From an uncultured Lachnospiraceae bacterium (lineage in GTDB: Bacteria > Bacillota > Clostridia > Lachnospirales > Lachnospiraceae): DNA of 64,000 nucleotides. Position 1 is the stretch's first letter. The number at the start of each line of letters is the position of its first letter. Location: contig CANOEC010000011.1 of assembly GCA_947564735.1 (NCBI GenBank), positions 1-64,000 on the forward strand. The letters run 5' to 3'. The notes below the pieces were generated by a model. The model was not told where the DNA came from. It did not search any database and saw only the letters and a list, made by a program, of their open reading frames with translations. Below, piece by piece: positions 9,911-18,508 of this stretch. Made by a program: the position numbers and the translations under genes.

Positions 9911-10366
9911 TCAATGCCTCTGTTTTGTTATATACTTCTGCAGCCTGCTCTTGGGCTTCTCAGGTATCGTGTATAACAATTTCCCTTTTTCTAATAAAGG
10001 CTTGAGAAATGTGCGTGTCAAATAGGTTAAATTTTTATAGCCTATATACTCTGAAATCTCCCTTTTGGTTCTGGCTGTTAGGCAAAATTCAAGTATCTTT
10101 CTCGAAATTTCATCCTGCTCGACTTGGTCACTGACTTGGTCACTTTTCATCGGTCCAGACTTAAGCGTTGCTGTATCATTCAACGGAATAATCGTCTTGA
10201 AAATATCACCCTCTAAAAACTGCGGAACACCGCCAGAATATAATTTTGTAAACTTATAAGTATTTCGCATACCCGAGCCCAATTCATCCGCAAGACCTAT
10301 TTCTCTAAACACTTTAGAAATTGCCGGATTCTTAGGAAACGGTTCAAATGTGGTCAGGTTTAAATT
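9911..10366 (-). pseudogene. 3' fragment of an AlbA_2/HATPase-type (Schlafen-like) regulator
   Basis: The frame is open from 10366 and reads NLTTFEPFPKNPAISKVFRE, then IGLADELGSGMRNTYKFT. This is the end of the GHKL-like ATP-binding part of AlbA_2-domain transcriptional regulators; a winged-helix tail (ISRKILEFCLTARTKREISE) follows. The N-terminal DNA-binding half and most of the ATPase part are missing, and the homology begins just after a stop at the 3' end of the neighbouring methyltransferase gene. That junction suggests that an insertion or deletion removed the 5' part. Compare the full-length relative at 50964-52292. Confidence 0.75.
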
Positions 10367-10369
10367 TCA

Positions 10370-11062
10370 TTACTTTGTAATCAAAAAATACTGTATCATG
10401 GGTCCCACTATTTCTTTTTTGTCAATTATAAAGGGAGCGTCAAGTATAGTTTCAAATTCTTCTACCGATAAATTAAATTGATCTTGCCTGCCCAAATATT
10501 CTTCTATTAGCTTTGTAATTTCAAATTCGGAACTCCCAATATTCGGAATATCGAGGACAAATCTACCATTTGGTTTCATAATACGGGAAAACTCTGTAAC
10601 TGCCCGCTGCACAAAATCTTTTTGAAAATACTCCAAAGAACCTACACACGCACCAATATCAAAAAAATTAGTATGATATGGTGTTTCATGCATACTACAG
10701 CAATACAAATCTCCAACAGTGATATGATTTTTTGTCGCATATTCCTGTAGCAGCTCAATCGTTTTGCTACTGATATCGACTCCATAATATGTAGACGCCC
10801 AATCTTTATATCCTGCAAACATCAAATTTAGGCAACACCCCAAATCAATAAATCTCATGCCTGCTTTTGGAGCTAGATACTCGATAATCTCTTTTCGAGC
10901 ACTGTCGGAAAGTGTTTCGCTCATCCGCATTTGTTCAAACAATGGATAATTGGGGTGGCTCGTAATATAAGAGGGTAAGTTATCATATGAATCAATGCCC
11001 TTTCTCCCCAAGTCGATGCCCTTATCATATGATTTTGCTACCATCTCTAATTGTCTTTTCAT
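10370..11062 (-). CDS. Class I SAM-dependent methyltransferase
   Basis: This 230-residue Rossmann-fold methyltransferase has motif I as RFIDLGCCLNLMFAGY near residue 70, then YYGVDIS, and an FDIGACVGSLEYF stretch in place of the usual post-I aspartate region. The C-terminal half contains FSRIMKPNGRFVLDIPN, typical of the Methyltransf_11/25 group of small-molecule methyltransferases. The substrate cannot be told. The start is supported by GGAGG 6 bases upstream. It lies between the beheaded regulator and the DUF262 gene in the same direction. Confidence 0.85.
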   Translation of the reverse strand: MKRQLEMVAKSYDKGIDLGRKGIDSYDNLPSYITSHPNYPLFEQMRMSETLSDSARKEIIEYLAPKAGMRFIDLGCCLNLMFAGYKDWASTYYGVDISSKTIELLQEYATKNHITVGDLYCCSMHETPYHTNFFDIGACVGSLEYFQKDFVQRAVTEFSRIMKPNGRFVLDIPNIGSSEFEITKLIEEYLGRQDQFNLSVEEFETILDAPFIIDKKEIVGPMIQYFLITK

Positions 11063-11163
11063 TTTGTTCCTCCATCATTCTTGATTTTCTATAGTTCCCA
11101 GATAAACCCAACTTACTGTCCTCCGCCTGCAGCTAAATCTAAATTTTTACTCAGGCATTCTCT

Positions 11164-13566
11164 TTACACTCCAATGATATATGGCACAATCACATCATAA
11201 AACTTCTTACTCCATTCCGCATGGAAACGGGCCATTTGCAACCAGTCCACCTCATTCTCTATGCTGACATTCGTAAGCTGCATGTATACCTTGGAAGCCT
11301 TCTTATCCTCTGCCCGATTCCATGTCAGAGAAACCCCTAATGCACCCTCGATTTCGCCTCTGTGAGAAATCAATGCATCAAAGGCTTTTTTATTTTCTAC
11401 CTTGTCACCTTTCTGAAAAACAATTTCTACACGAGCGGCATCGTAATTTGCCACACAGCAAATACTAAACCCACTGATGCCAAAGAAGCCATTTATCCAA
11501 TTTTCCCGACCCGGACTGACATTTGAAAAAGAACCATCCTTTCCATGAGCATCTTTAATAAGCGGCAATGCGTAGGACCAGTATTTTCTCCGAAGCTCAT
11601 GCCTGCTTCCCGGCTCGTCCGCTGCCGGTTCACTCTCATCCCGGAGAAAAAATACCAAATCAGCCGGGTCTTCATCATACAGCTTAAACAAGCGATTCAA
11701 TACTGATAACTTACTCTGCGTACTTGTATTCGTCCACACATAGATGCCATCACCAATTTCTACACCCTTGTTAAAGGCATCTGGTGTTGTATTAAAATGA
11801 AGTGCAATATTCTCCTCGTCTGACAGAGCGAGCTTCGTTATGATAGCTTTATCCTCTGCGTACAATATTTGAATTACCTTCTGGAACATCTCTACCCAGC
11901 TTGTCACTGGCTGTTCTGTATTCTTGAAGGTAAATCTGGCAATCAATCGCCCCGTCAGTTCAGCTTCATCCTCTAAGGTGTAGGTATCCATTTGCTTCTC
12001 TTCCGGCTGAAAGTCAGTCGCAGGCAATTGCCAGATTACCAAAGCTCTACCCATCAAATAGCTGCTGCGCTCCTCAAGCTCCGCCAGCGTCCATTTTTCC
12101 TTCTTGGCAATCCAAGTATTCATACGGATACCGCTGTCATCAAAACCATTCTGCATCGTTTTCTTCTCTGTGAAAGTACTATTGCTATACTTGGAGTTAT
12201 AAGCCGTAAGCGTCAGATTGGCAACGCGGTGCAGCCATTCTTCGTGTATCTGCTCAAAATCCTCACCAAGTTCCTTCTGCCATGCCGGTGTCAGGTGCTG
12301 TGGCATAATATGTTCGATGGAGTATGTACCTTCATCGCAATGACGATATACATCTTTATCTTCCACCGTCCCGAAATTCTCCAGTCTCTCAAGAATATAA
12401 ACCTTATTCTTGCTGTTCATGAGATAGACAGGTTTCTCCGCAAATGCTGTAGAAAATTCCGCATCGTCAGGGAAACGAGACTTTTCTTTTTTCGACAGGA
12501 GCGCATACTTGAATTTTTCCACATAATTTGCTTCCGTTCCATCATAGCGTACAATCTCTCGGTGCAACATTAGGAAAATCTTATTCAAGGCATTCGTCGG
12601 CAGCTCACAAATGCTCCTGCGGAAAAGGTAATTCTCTGTCATCAGAAAAATCTCTGTAACCTGTTCAATCGTCAGCGTGTTCTCATTGTGTAAACGAAGT
12701 ACCTCAAGGAAGAACGGTCTTGTTACTGTCGTCTCCAACCGGTTCAGCCGGCAGATACAGGCATTCAGAGCAGTGCTTTTGGTCTTTCCGTTCAAAAGCA
12801 GTTCATATCTCTTTGCATACTCCAACAAATTAATTAGAAGCAATTCCGTCTGAAGATTGCTCATTTCCACATAGTCTTTAAAGATGGCATATATCTTCTT
12901 TTGCTGTGGAATCGCCTGTTGCTTCACACTCAAATAATCTCTGATAAATGCGCTGACATCATATTTTGTGCAAAGCTCTATTTGATTCCAATATTTTTCA
13001 TAATATTCATCCTGTTCTTTAGAGGGAAGCCCCATAAGGATGAAGTTTCTGATTTTATCGCCTTCACTCAAATCCAGACCTGTAGAATTCAAGCTTTCAA
13101 AAATCAACTGTGGATTATCATCATTGTTCAGTGTAATATTGATAATCTCAAGACAGCAAATCGCATCAAACAACTCATCAATCGTAATTTCCTGCTTTTG
13201 AATCCGTTCATAAAAATAATTATAATTTGCTGTCAGATTGGACTCCCGTACATGTTCTGACGGGTCAGAAAAGAGCTTGCCAAAAGCCCTTTGATCGTTT
13301 TTCACTGGCTTGAGCTTGATGCGCTTCTCCTCCGGCTGATATTTATCCACCAAAAATTCTGTATTTCGTCCGCTCGGATTGTATACCGATACAAGACTGC
13401 CAAAGAAATGACTCCGCCTATTGTTTTTAATGACTTTAACCAAATCATCGTAAAGCTGCTTACAGTTTTCACTTCTCCAATCATAATTACGCTGATACAC
13501 CGGAATAATAAAGCGCTTTTTGGACCCTTCCATATATTCGATTAACCTGCATTCTGATCCTTTCAT
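11164..13566 (-). CDS. DUF262/DUF1524 (GmrSD-like) protein with internal loss of the DGQQR motif
   Basis: This 800-residue protein begins with DUF262 (IIPVYQRNYDW at residues 20-30, then HFFGSLVSV). A DUF1524 HNH-type nuclease part lies around residues 410-470 (SIEHIMPQHL and VANLTLTAYNSKYS), and a C-terminal DUF4268-like domain ends the protein. Relatives are type IV or modification-dependent restriction enzymes. DUF262 normally has VIDGQQRLTT right after the HFFGS strand. Here NTEFLVDKYQPEE (residues 68-80) joins the two sides directly, as if about 50 residues had been deleted in frame. The nuclease half is intact, but NTP use is doubtful. Confidence 0.85.
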   Translation of the reverse strand: MKGSECRLIEYMEGSKKRFIIPVYQRNYDWRSENCKQLYDDLVKVIKNNRRSHFFGSLVSVYNPSGRNTEFLVDKYQPEEKRIKLKPVKNDQRAFGKLFSDPSEHVRESNLTANYNYFYERIQKQEITIDELFDAICCLEIINITLNNDDNPQLIFESLNSTGLDLSEGDKIRNFILMGLPSKEQDEYYEKYWNQIELCTKYDVSAFIRDYLSVKQQAIPQQKKIYAIFKDYVEMSNLQTELLLINLLEYAKRYELLLNGKTKSTALNACICRLNRLETTVTRPFFLEVLRLHNENTLTIEQVTEIFLMTENYLFRRSICELPTNALNKIFLMLHREIVRYDGTEANYVEKFKYALLSKKEKSRFPDDAEFSTAFAEKPVYLMNSKNKVYILERLENFGTVEDKDVYRHCDEGTYSIEHIMPQHLTPAWQKELGEDFEQIHEEWLHRVANLTLTAYNSKYSNSTFTEKKTMQNGFDDSGIRMNTWIAKKEKWTLAELEERSSYLMGRALVIWQLPATDFQPEEKQMDTYTLEDEAELTGRLIARFTFKNTEQPVTSWVEMFQKVIQILYAEDKAIITKLALSDEENIALHFNTTPDAFNKGVEIGDGIYVWTNTSTQSKLSVLNRLFKLYDEDPADLVFFLRDESEPAADEPGSRHELRRKYWSYALPLIKDAHGKDGSFSNVSPGRENWINGFFGISGFSICCVANYDAARVEIVFQKGDKVENKKAFDALISHRGEIEGALGVSLTWNRAEDKKASKVYMQLTNVSIENEVDWLQMARFHAEWSKKFYDVIVPYIIGV

Positions 13567-13834
13567 TTTGGCACCCGCTTTCTTTAATCAACTTTGCTGC
13601 CTCCACATGCCATAAGTGGACAATAAGGATGCACAGCCCATGGCTTATTCGTTACGTCTTGATTTTTTATGATGCGCCAATTCCGTCTAGAGTCTTTGTA
13701 TGGCATACTGCATCATGATGCATCTGTTTTCAACTGCAATTTTACCATAGTTTTATGTTTTCGGGTAGGTTTTACGAAAGTGAAATGGGCAACATCAAAC
13801 TGTCGCTTGGTGTTCCTTGATCTGCTGACAGAAT
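13567..13834. other. Intergenic region of 268 bases upstream of the DUF262 gene
   Basis: It holds a perfect 14-base palindrome at 13709-13722 and probably the DUF262 promoter. No gene is supported in either direction. Confidence 0.5.
13709..13722. promoter_or_regulatory. Perfect 14-base palindrome, possible operator
   Basis: TGCATCATGATGCA is identical on both strands and lies 143 bases upstream of the DUF262 gene. A TTGAAA element reads on the minus strand just before it. A role as an operator is inferred only from symmetry and position. Confidence 0.4.
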
Positions 13835-14622
13835 TTACGCAGGATGATCTGTGAGAAGCGTCTTGCACTTTTCAGCTTGTTCCAGCGGGAACTGCTTCTC
13901 TACCTCATATCCATCCTTTTCGAGACCACAGGCAATCTCAAGCCACATATCGTACGCCTTGCCATACTCCCCCAGTTCCTCATAACAGAAGCCCATAGAA
14001 TATCTGGCGTCATACATTTCACCATCCAGCTCCAACGCCCTCCGCCAGTACTTGAAAGCTTCATCATATCGCTTTAAGCTTTTGCATACATCACCCCCAT
14101 AAACATATAAAGCAGCTTTATCGGGACATTTAGGACGGGCCTTCAAAAACCACTCATAAGCTTTTTCCTCATCCCCACTGTATCTGTATGCCGCTACAAG
14201 GCAAATCCAGTCTTCCGGGTCATCTGAGCCGCCATTGATAATTGCCAACGCTTCGTCAATATTTTCCTGCGCTCTGCCAATTTCTGCATATAGGGACATT
14301 TTTTGATGCTTTGTCCGCCAATAAGTTACCCGCCCCGCATCTTCTCCCTGTTCAAGCACCCTGTCAAACAAATTGACAGCCTTATCCATGCAATAACGCA
14401 TCATAAAGTGGTGCAGTATTCCGTAGCACCTTAAATCTTCCGCAGAGCAACTGTCGGCTCTCATCATTTTTTTGAACTCAAAGTCGGCAGAAATAAAATC
14501 TTCCGGACGGCGCGTTGCCTCATAGACTACGGATAACCGCTGTGCATAATTATCATATGCGACGGCTGTCTTTTTGAAAAGGTGTCAATATCCTTTTGGC
14601 TGATATGGGTCAATGTAAACAT
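13835..14622 (-). pseudogene. Tetratricopeptide-repeat gene with a one-base frameshift
   Basis: The main open frame (13835-14467, 210 residues) holds TPR-like helix pairs such as AALYVYGGDVCKSLKRYDEA and DARYSMGFCYEELGEYGKAY. Coding-like sequence continues upstream in the same frame (TAVAYDNYAQRLSVVYEAT) to a run of five T on the plus strand at 14571-14575. Beyond the run the frame changes to MFTLTHISQKDIDTFSK, starting at an ATG at 14622. Six bases in the run instead of five would restore one continuous gene of about 263 codons. It is therefore either a decayed gene or a sequencing error. Its function is unknown; TPR proteins bind partner proteins. Confidence 0.7.
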
Positions 14623-14660
14623 AAGTGTCAAACTGTTTTCTATTGTGTACCCACTTTTCC

Positions 14661-14741
14661 TTACGGGTCATCATCCGGCACCAGTGCAACCACATCCGCA
14701 ACGTCACAGTACAGGGCTTTGCAAATCTTGATATTTGCCGT
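14661..14741 (-). pseudogene. C-terminal scrap of a small XRE-type regulator
   Basis: The frame reads TANIKICKALYCDVADVVA followed by LVPDDDP and a stop. This is the last helix and tail of compact Cro/CI-type regulators (…IKICKALNCDIGDI…). The helix-turn-helix itself is missing, and the fragment overlaps the end of the TnpV fragment in another frame. Confidence 0.6.
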
Positions 14742-14829
14742 AAAACTTCCCTGTCTCTGATTCATCGTTCAATATCAGATTGGGGATATAATAATCGCCA
14801 ACTTTGGTATAGGTTAATTTAAAACCCAT
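14704..14829 (-). pseudogene. N-terminal fragment of transposon-encoded protein TnpV
   Basis: The 41-residue frame starts with MGFKLTYTKVGDYYIPNLIL and GKFYGKY, which is how TnpV proteins of Clostridia mobile elements begin; the full protein has about 115 residues. A ribosome binding site (AAAGGA) lies 8 bases upstream of the ATG. The rest is replaced by the XRE scrap, so this is a fusion of two broken genes and marks a past mobile element. Confidence 0.65.
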
Positions 14830-14956
14830 GGTAATATCCTTTCTATGTGGCGCATGTAAATCTGAAAGAGTTGGAAGAACAGGGAGGCTTGTCTCCAATA
14901 TTGACTTGCTACTCTACGATACACAAGCATTTTCTCCCCCTCATGACGTTTTCATG

Positions 14957-15154
14957 TTATGATTCTTTCTTTTTTTGCGGTAACGTTCTAAATACATACT
15001 CCTCTATATCATTTTCATAAGTCATGTTATTTTCTGTATCAATAAACATCTGAAACAAAGGTATTATTTCGGGATTGTTAATAAATCCGCACTTCTCAAG
15101 AACCCTCACCGCCGGAAGATTGCCAGAAATCACGGTGGCATATAATGTATCCAC
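14957..15154 (-). pseudogene. C-terminal fragment of a GNAT acetyltransferase
   Basis: YATVISGNLPAVRVLEKCGF is the conserved last part of a GNAT (RimJ/RimL-like) acetyl-CoA-binding domain: N-x-x-S/A followed by LEKCGF. A normal enzyme has about 170 residues; here only about 65 remain. The upstream frame is closed by a TAA about 39 bases before the apparent GTG start. The acetyl-CoA site is missing, so it is non-functional. Confidence 0.7.
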
Positions 15155-15205
15155 AATCAGCTTCGTTCTCTTCTCCTCTTCCCTTTACCAGCTTAACAGT
15201 CACGC

Positions 15206-15912
15206 CTATTGTACATGGGAATAAAAACGTTTACCCGTTTCCAAACATAGGCAGGCTAACTGCCCGCCTGCAACTCCACATCCGCAGTCCATGAGATAAA
15301 CATTTTCCTTTTCATTTACCCAAATGGAAGGCTTATCCTCCTCAAAATATCTTCCTGCCTTTTTCCACACAATATTGTCAGTGGCGGTATGTCCGCACAG
15401 TGAGATATAACCGTCTATTCCAGAGAGAAAAAAGCTTTCCAATTCCCAATTTCCCATCATATAATAGTCAGCCGATGCCTCTAAGCACGGATGTGACGTC
15501 ATTGCATGCGCCAGAAGGAATTTCGTCCCGTCTATATCAATCTCTTTCTGAAGTGGTAATGTATGTATCAAATCAGCAAGATTCAGCATATCCGCCTCTG
15601 TCATTCTTTGCTTTATGAGCTCAAAAGAATTGTAGAAATAAGGAACCATCTTCCTTCTTTTTCTTTCCAACAGGGAAAAATACTTCTTGATATAATTCGC
15701 AAGCCACTGGTCATGATTGCCCCTTATCCAGATACATTTTCCCTGCATTCCCGACAGGAGAAAGTATACGCCTAATGGATCAGCTTCGTCTCCTCCTCTA
15801 TCAAAAATATCCCCCAGAAAATTACCTCATCGTCATTTGTTACTTGAATTTGTTCCAGAATATTATTCAGTTTTTTCGCCTCGTTGTGGATGTCCCCAAT
15901 TACATAATGCAA
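15206..15912 (-). pseudogene. Metallophosphoesterase gene with a one-base frameshift in a G-run
   Basis: From a TTG codon at 15912 (AAGGTGG 6 bases upstream) the frame reads LHYVIGDIHNEAKKLNNIL and then EVIFWG, giving the first metal motif GDIH. After the C-run at 15811-15815 (five G on the coding strand) the frame shifts and continues as DIFDRGGDEADPLGVYF, then WIRGNHDQW, HAMTSHP and GHTATDN. One more G would join both parts into a normal calcineurin-like phosphoesterase of about 235 residues. The motifs GDIH, GD-x-FDRG and GNHD are otherwise intact. The downstream part alone (15206-15748) lacks the first metal site. Confidence 0.8.
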
Positions 15913-16055
15913 TTTCTGCCACCTTCACTTTCTATCATAAAACTTTCCCGTAAAATAATAGCAGGGTTCATAATAAAGATGGAATCACAGTCCCCTCACA
16001 TCATCTTGATATCCATCTCCTCCCCTGCCCTTTTCCGCCGTATCCTGTTTTTCAA

Positions 16056-16889
16056 TCAAACATCCATTACATCTTTTATCTGTGTTAAAATCTCAGAATC
16101 TCCGCACAACGCACCAGATCTGAATTGCTGTATTCTTCTGTCCTCGCGCATCCGTTCATCCAGTTCGGCCGCACATGTCAGCTCCTCTTTGGTAAAGTAC
16201 TTTCTGCGTTCCTGCAAAATACAGATATAATGATCGACCATATTCTCCATCGCCTGTATGCCTTCCGGCGGTAATGAATTTGTAATATCACCGGAACCGC
16301 TTAAGTCTTTGATATTTTCCGGTGCAATATCGCCGTCAAAAAACACCTGAAGATGTTCCTTTTTAATCCATTGTAAATGTTCCTTAGGACTGCTCCAATA
16401 ATGTGCAAATTCCCCACCCGGAAAAGAGGCAAGCAAAAATGCCGGAACATAATCCCAGTACGGCTTTTGCCCCCGCCGGGAATTTAATTGTCTAGCCGGA
16501 AGGATAAATACATTTTCCTTCCCCATGCCAAGTTCAAACAAAGCACTGAGTCTGACTGTGACCGACATTTCTTCCGGCAAAAGCTTTTCCAGATTATCCC
16601 CTTTGATTAATTCCCTCAAAAAATCATATTTACTGTATATATTTCCGACTGCCCGGATTGTCTCTTTATCGTTCATCCTGACAATCGTATGTCTGAGCGG
16701 CAGCCAGAGACTGAACATTGTATCGGCATTCAGATTCCCGCCTTCCAAAACACAATCCCTGTCATGCCATCTTCTGTATTCATCATGCTCCTTTCTGTGG
16801 GTACTGTATGCTCCTGTGGGTTTATGGTCATCATAACAGATCCATTCTTCTATTTTGTTTCTGATCGGTTCATAAATCCTATCCGCCAT
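16056..16889 (-). CDS. Protein of unknown function (277 residues)
   Basis: No family is recognised. The protein is soluble, with no signal peptide or membrane segment, and is rich in Trp and charged residues. The start at 16889 (MADRIYEPIRNKIEEW) is chosen because AGGAG lies 5-6 bases upstream; the frame is open for 21 codons further up. It contains stretches such as GAYSTHRKEHDEYRRWHDRD and a C-terminal helical region (YICILQERRKYFTKEEL). It follows the 192-residue unknown gene by 75 bases and precedes the broken metallophosphoesterase by 143 bases on the same strand, so the three may form one unit. Confidence 0.6.
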   Translation of the reverse strand: MADRIYEPIRNKIEEWICYDDHKPTGAYSTHRKEHDEYRRWHDRDCVLEGGNLNADTMFSLWLPLRHTIVRMNDKETIRAVGNIYSKYDFLRELIKGDNLEKLLPEEMSVTVRLSALFELGMGKENVFILPARQLNSRRGQKPYWDYVPAFLLASFPGGEFAHYWSSPKEHLQWIKKEHLQVFFDGDIAPENIKDLSGSGDITNSLPPEGIQAMENMVDHYICILQERRKYFTKEELTCAAELDERMREDRRIQQFRSGALCGDSEILTQIKDVMDV

Positions 16890-16964
16890 TATTTCTCCTA
16901 TTCTCCATGCGATAACATTATTTATGTTGTTATTATTATAATTTGAACACACGTTCTGCCGTTC

Positions 16965-17543
16965 TTACAAATATTCCATAAAGTCATTCTCAAATAAAAG
17001 CGTCAAGGTATTGAGCAGCTCATCTTGAAAAATCCTGTCTTCTGAATACTCTATATTTTTAAGTTTATTCTTCTCTCTGATTCTTTCAAAATACGCTTTC
17101 CTTTTAGCGACCATCTCTGCATCCGGATAGCAGGATAAATGAACATCCGTCAATCCCCTGCGCATTTCCAAATAGAATTTAGGACTCTTCTCCATCACAT
17201 CAAATGCACAGTCAAAGTAAAGCAGTTGCGGATTGACCCGTTTCCATCTGGTCACCACGCCCGGAATCGAACACTGATTTACAAAGCATTCCGTCTCATC
17301 AATAATCCGATGCAGTTTCTTTATAACCGTTTTTTCTCCCAGAAATAGAGAATCGACGCTCTTTCTGATTCCGCATATCCTCTTATCCACGTACTTTCGT
17401 GCGGCATCCTCATCAGCTTTTTTTGCCTTCTTTTCACCTTTCGGAAGCTTATAAAAAAATTCTGTTTCCTCAAACAGGGATAATAATTCCCACAACTCCT
17501 GATACACTGTTTTGATTGCGCTTCTGATTTCTCTTTTTTTCAT
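16965..17543 (-). CDS. Protein of unknown function (192 residues)
   Basis: No domain is recognised. It is a basic, soluble, mostly helical protein with a Lys-rich stretch (LPKGEKKAKKADEDAARKY) near residue 40 and a hydrophobic C-terminal helix (LLNTLTLLFENDFMEYL). Two Met codons lie close together; the second (17543) has the better distance, 9 bases, from GAGG. It is preceded by the terminator at 17601-17633, so it probably has its own promoter in 17550-17600. It may form an operon with the next unknown gene. Confidence 0.6.
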   Translation of the reverse strand: MKKREIRSAIKTVYQELWELLSLFEETEFFYKLPKGEKKAKKADEDAARKYVDKRICGIRKSVDSLFLGEKTVIKKLHRIIDETECFVNQCSIPGVVTRWKRVNPQLLYFDCAFDVMEKSPKFYLEMRRGLTDVHLSCYPDAEMVAKRKAYFERIREKNKLKNIEYSEDRIFQDELLNTLTLLFENDFMEYL

Positions 17544-17600
17544 AAACATCTGCCTCGCTTTCGATTTTGAGCTTTTGGTGAACTTAATATATTGTTTATT

Positions 17601-17633
17601 ATAAAAAGAAGGAGGGCGGTTTTTTCCACCCTC
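17601..17633 (-). terminator. Rho-independent terminator after the metallophosphoesterase
   Basis: On the minus strand GAGGGTGG pairs with CCGCCCTC (one G-U pair) around an AAAAAA loop, followed by CTTCTTTTTAT. It lies about 55 bases after the stop at 17688. Confidence 0.75.
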
Positions 17634-17687
17634 TCATGTCATTTTTGAATATCAGAAAAATCAGACGCTTTTATCCTTCTTTTCATT

Positions 17688-18479
17688 CTAAATGTGACCC
17701 CTTACTATATCTAACTGTCCGCTCTTCAAGTCACCCTTTAGCGAATAATATTTCTTTTTCTTATCGTCATAAACTAATACCGGTATATTGCCGCTTCTTT
17801 CTACACCCCCGTCAATGAAATAATGGCTCTGCCCGTCATAAAATACATCATGGAACTCTCTATCTCCTACGATAGATGAAGTCGCCGTATGCCCTGCTAT
17901 GATATCCATATAAAATTTGCCTACTGTCGGCGGATATTTTCCCGTAAAATAATAGTCAGGAGTTCCCACATTCCACCAGTCCCCCGCCTCTTCATCTACG
18001 CCTGCGTGAACAAAAATCTGCGTATCCGTCGTATCATAATAGGGCAGATGTTTCATCCATATCAGCAGTTCCTTATGATTGCCTTTGATGCTCTGACGGA
18101 TAAAATCATAGACCTTTCCTGTTCCTTCCTTTATTGCCAACTCCTTTAGCTCTGTCATTTGTTCTTCCGTCAAAAAAGTCCTGCTGGTATTCAGTTTCTC
18201 GTCTTCCGCCAACCAGTCCCTGCTTTTCTTTTCAAGAAACTCTAAAAACCAGTCTTCGTGATTGCCCCTTAACGCAATAACGTTATCAGCACCGCACTCC
18301 TGCTGGATATCATAAACCGTTTGCAGTACTTTATAACTCTCAGGTCCTCTGTCAATATAGTCGCCTAATAATATCAATTTATCTCTGCCTGCTTTTACCG
18401 AATCCAAATCATTTAGGTCATGGATTCTTCCGGTAAACTCATTTAGACAGCCGTGGATGTCACTCATTATAAATAGCAT
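17688..18479 (-). CDS. Metallophosphoesterase, serine/threonine-phosphatase-like
   Basis: This 263-residue calcineurin-like enzyme has all the metal motifs: MSDIHGC at residues 5-11, LLGDYIDRGPES at about 37-48, LRGNHEDW near residue 90, then IFVHAGVD and IAGHTAT. This pattern is that of the PPP group (bacterial PrpE/ApaH-like), which hydrolyses phosphoproteins or dinucleoside polyphosphates; the substrate here is open. The start has GAGG 7-8 bases upstream. It follows the unknown gene at 18509 by 28 bases, in the same operon as the WYL regulator, and ends at a terminator. Confidence 0.88.
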   Translation of the reverse strand: MLFIMSDIHGCLNEFTGRIHDLNDLDSVKAGRDKLILLGDYIDRGPESYKVLQTVYDIQQECGADNVIALRGNHEDWFLEFLEKKSRDWLAEDEKLNTSRTFLTEEQMTELKELAIKEGTGKVYDFIRQSIKGNHKELLIWMKHLPYYDTTDTQIFVHAGVDEEAGDWWNVGTPDYYFTGKYPPTVGKFYMDIIAGHTATSSIVGDREFHDVFYDGQSHYFIDGGVERSGNIPVLVYDDKKKKYYSLKGDLKSGQLDIVRGHI

Positions 18480-18508
18480 GTGGTTTTCCTCATCCGAATT
18501 AACAAAAA

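Noticed and set aside
11992-13260. Plus-strand open frames within the DUF262 gene
   Set aside because: They are shadows of the 800-codon minus-strand gene, without start signals or motifs.
14560-14585. Possible programmed -1 frameshift (A-run) in the TPR gene
   Set aside because: The run is not placed as a canonical X XXY YYZ slippery site in the incoming frame, and no downstream pseudoknot is obvious. A one-base loss is simpler.
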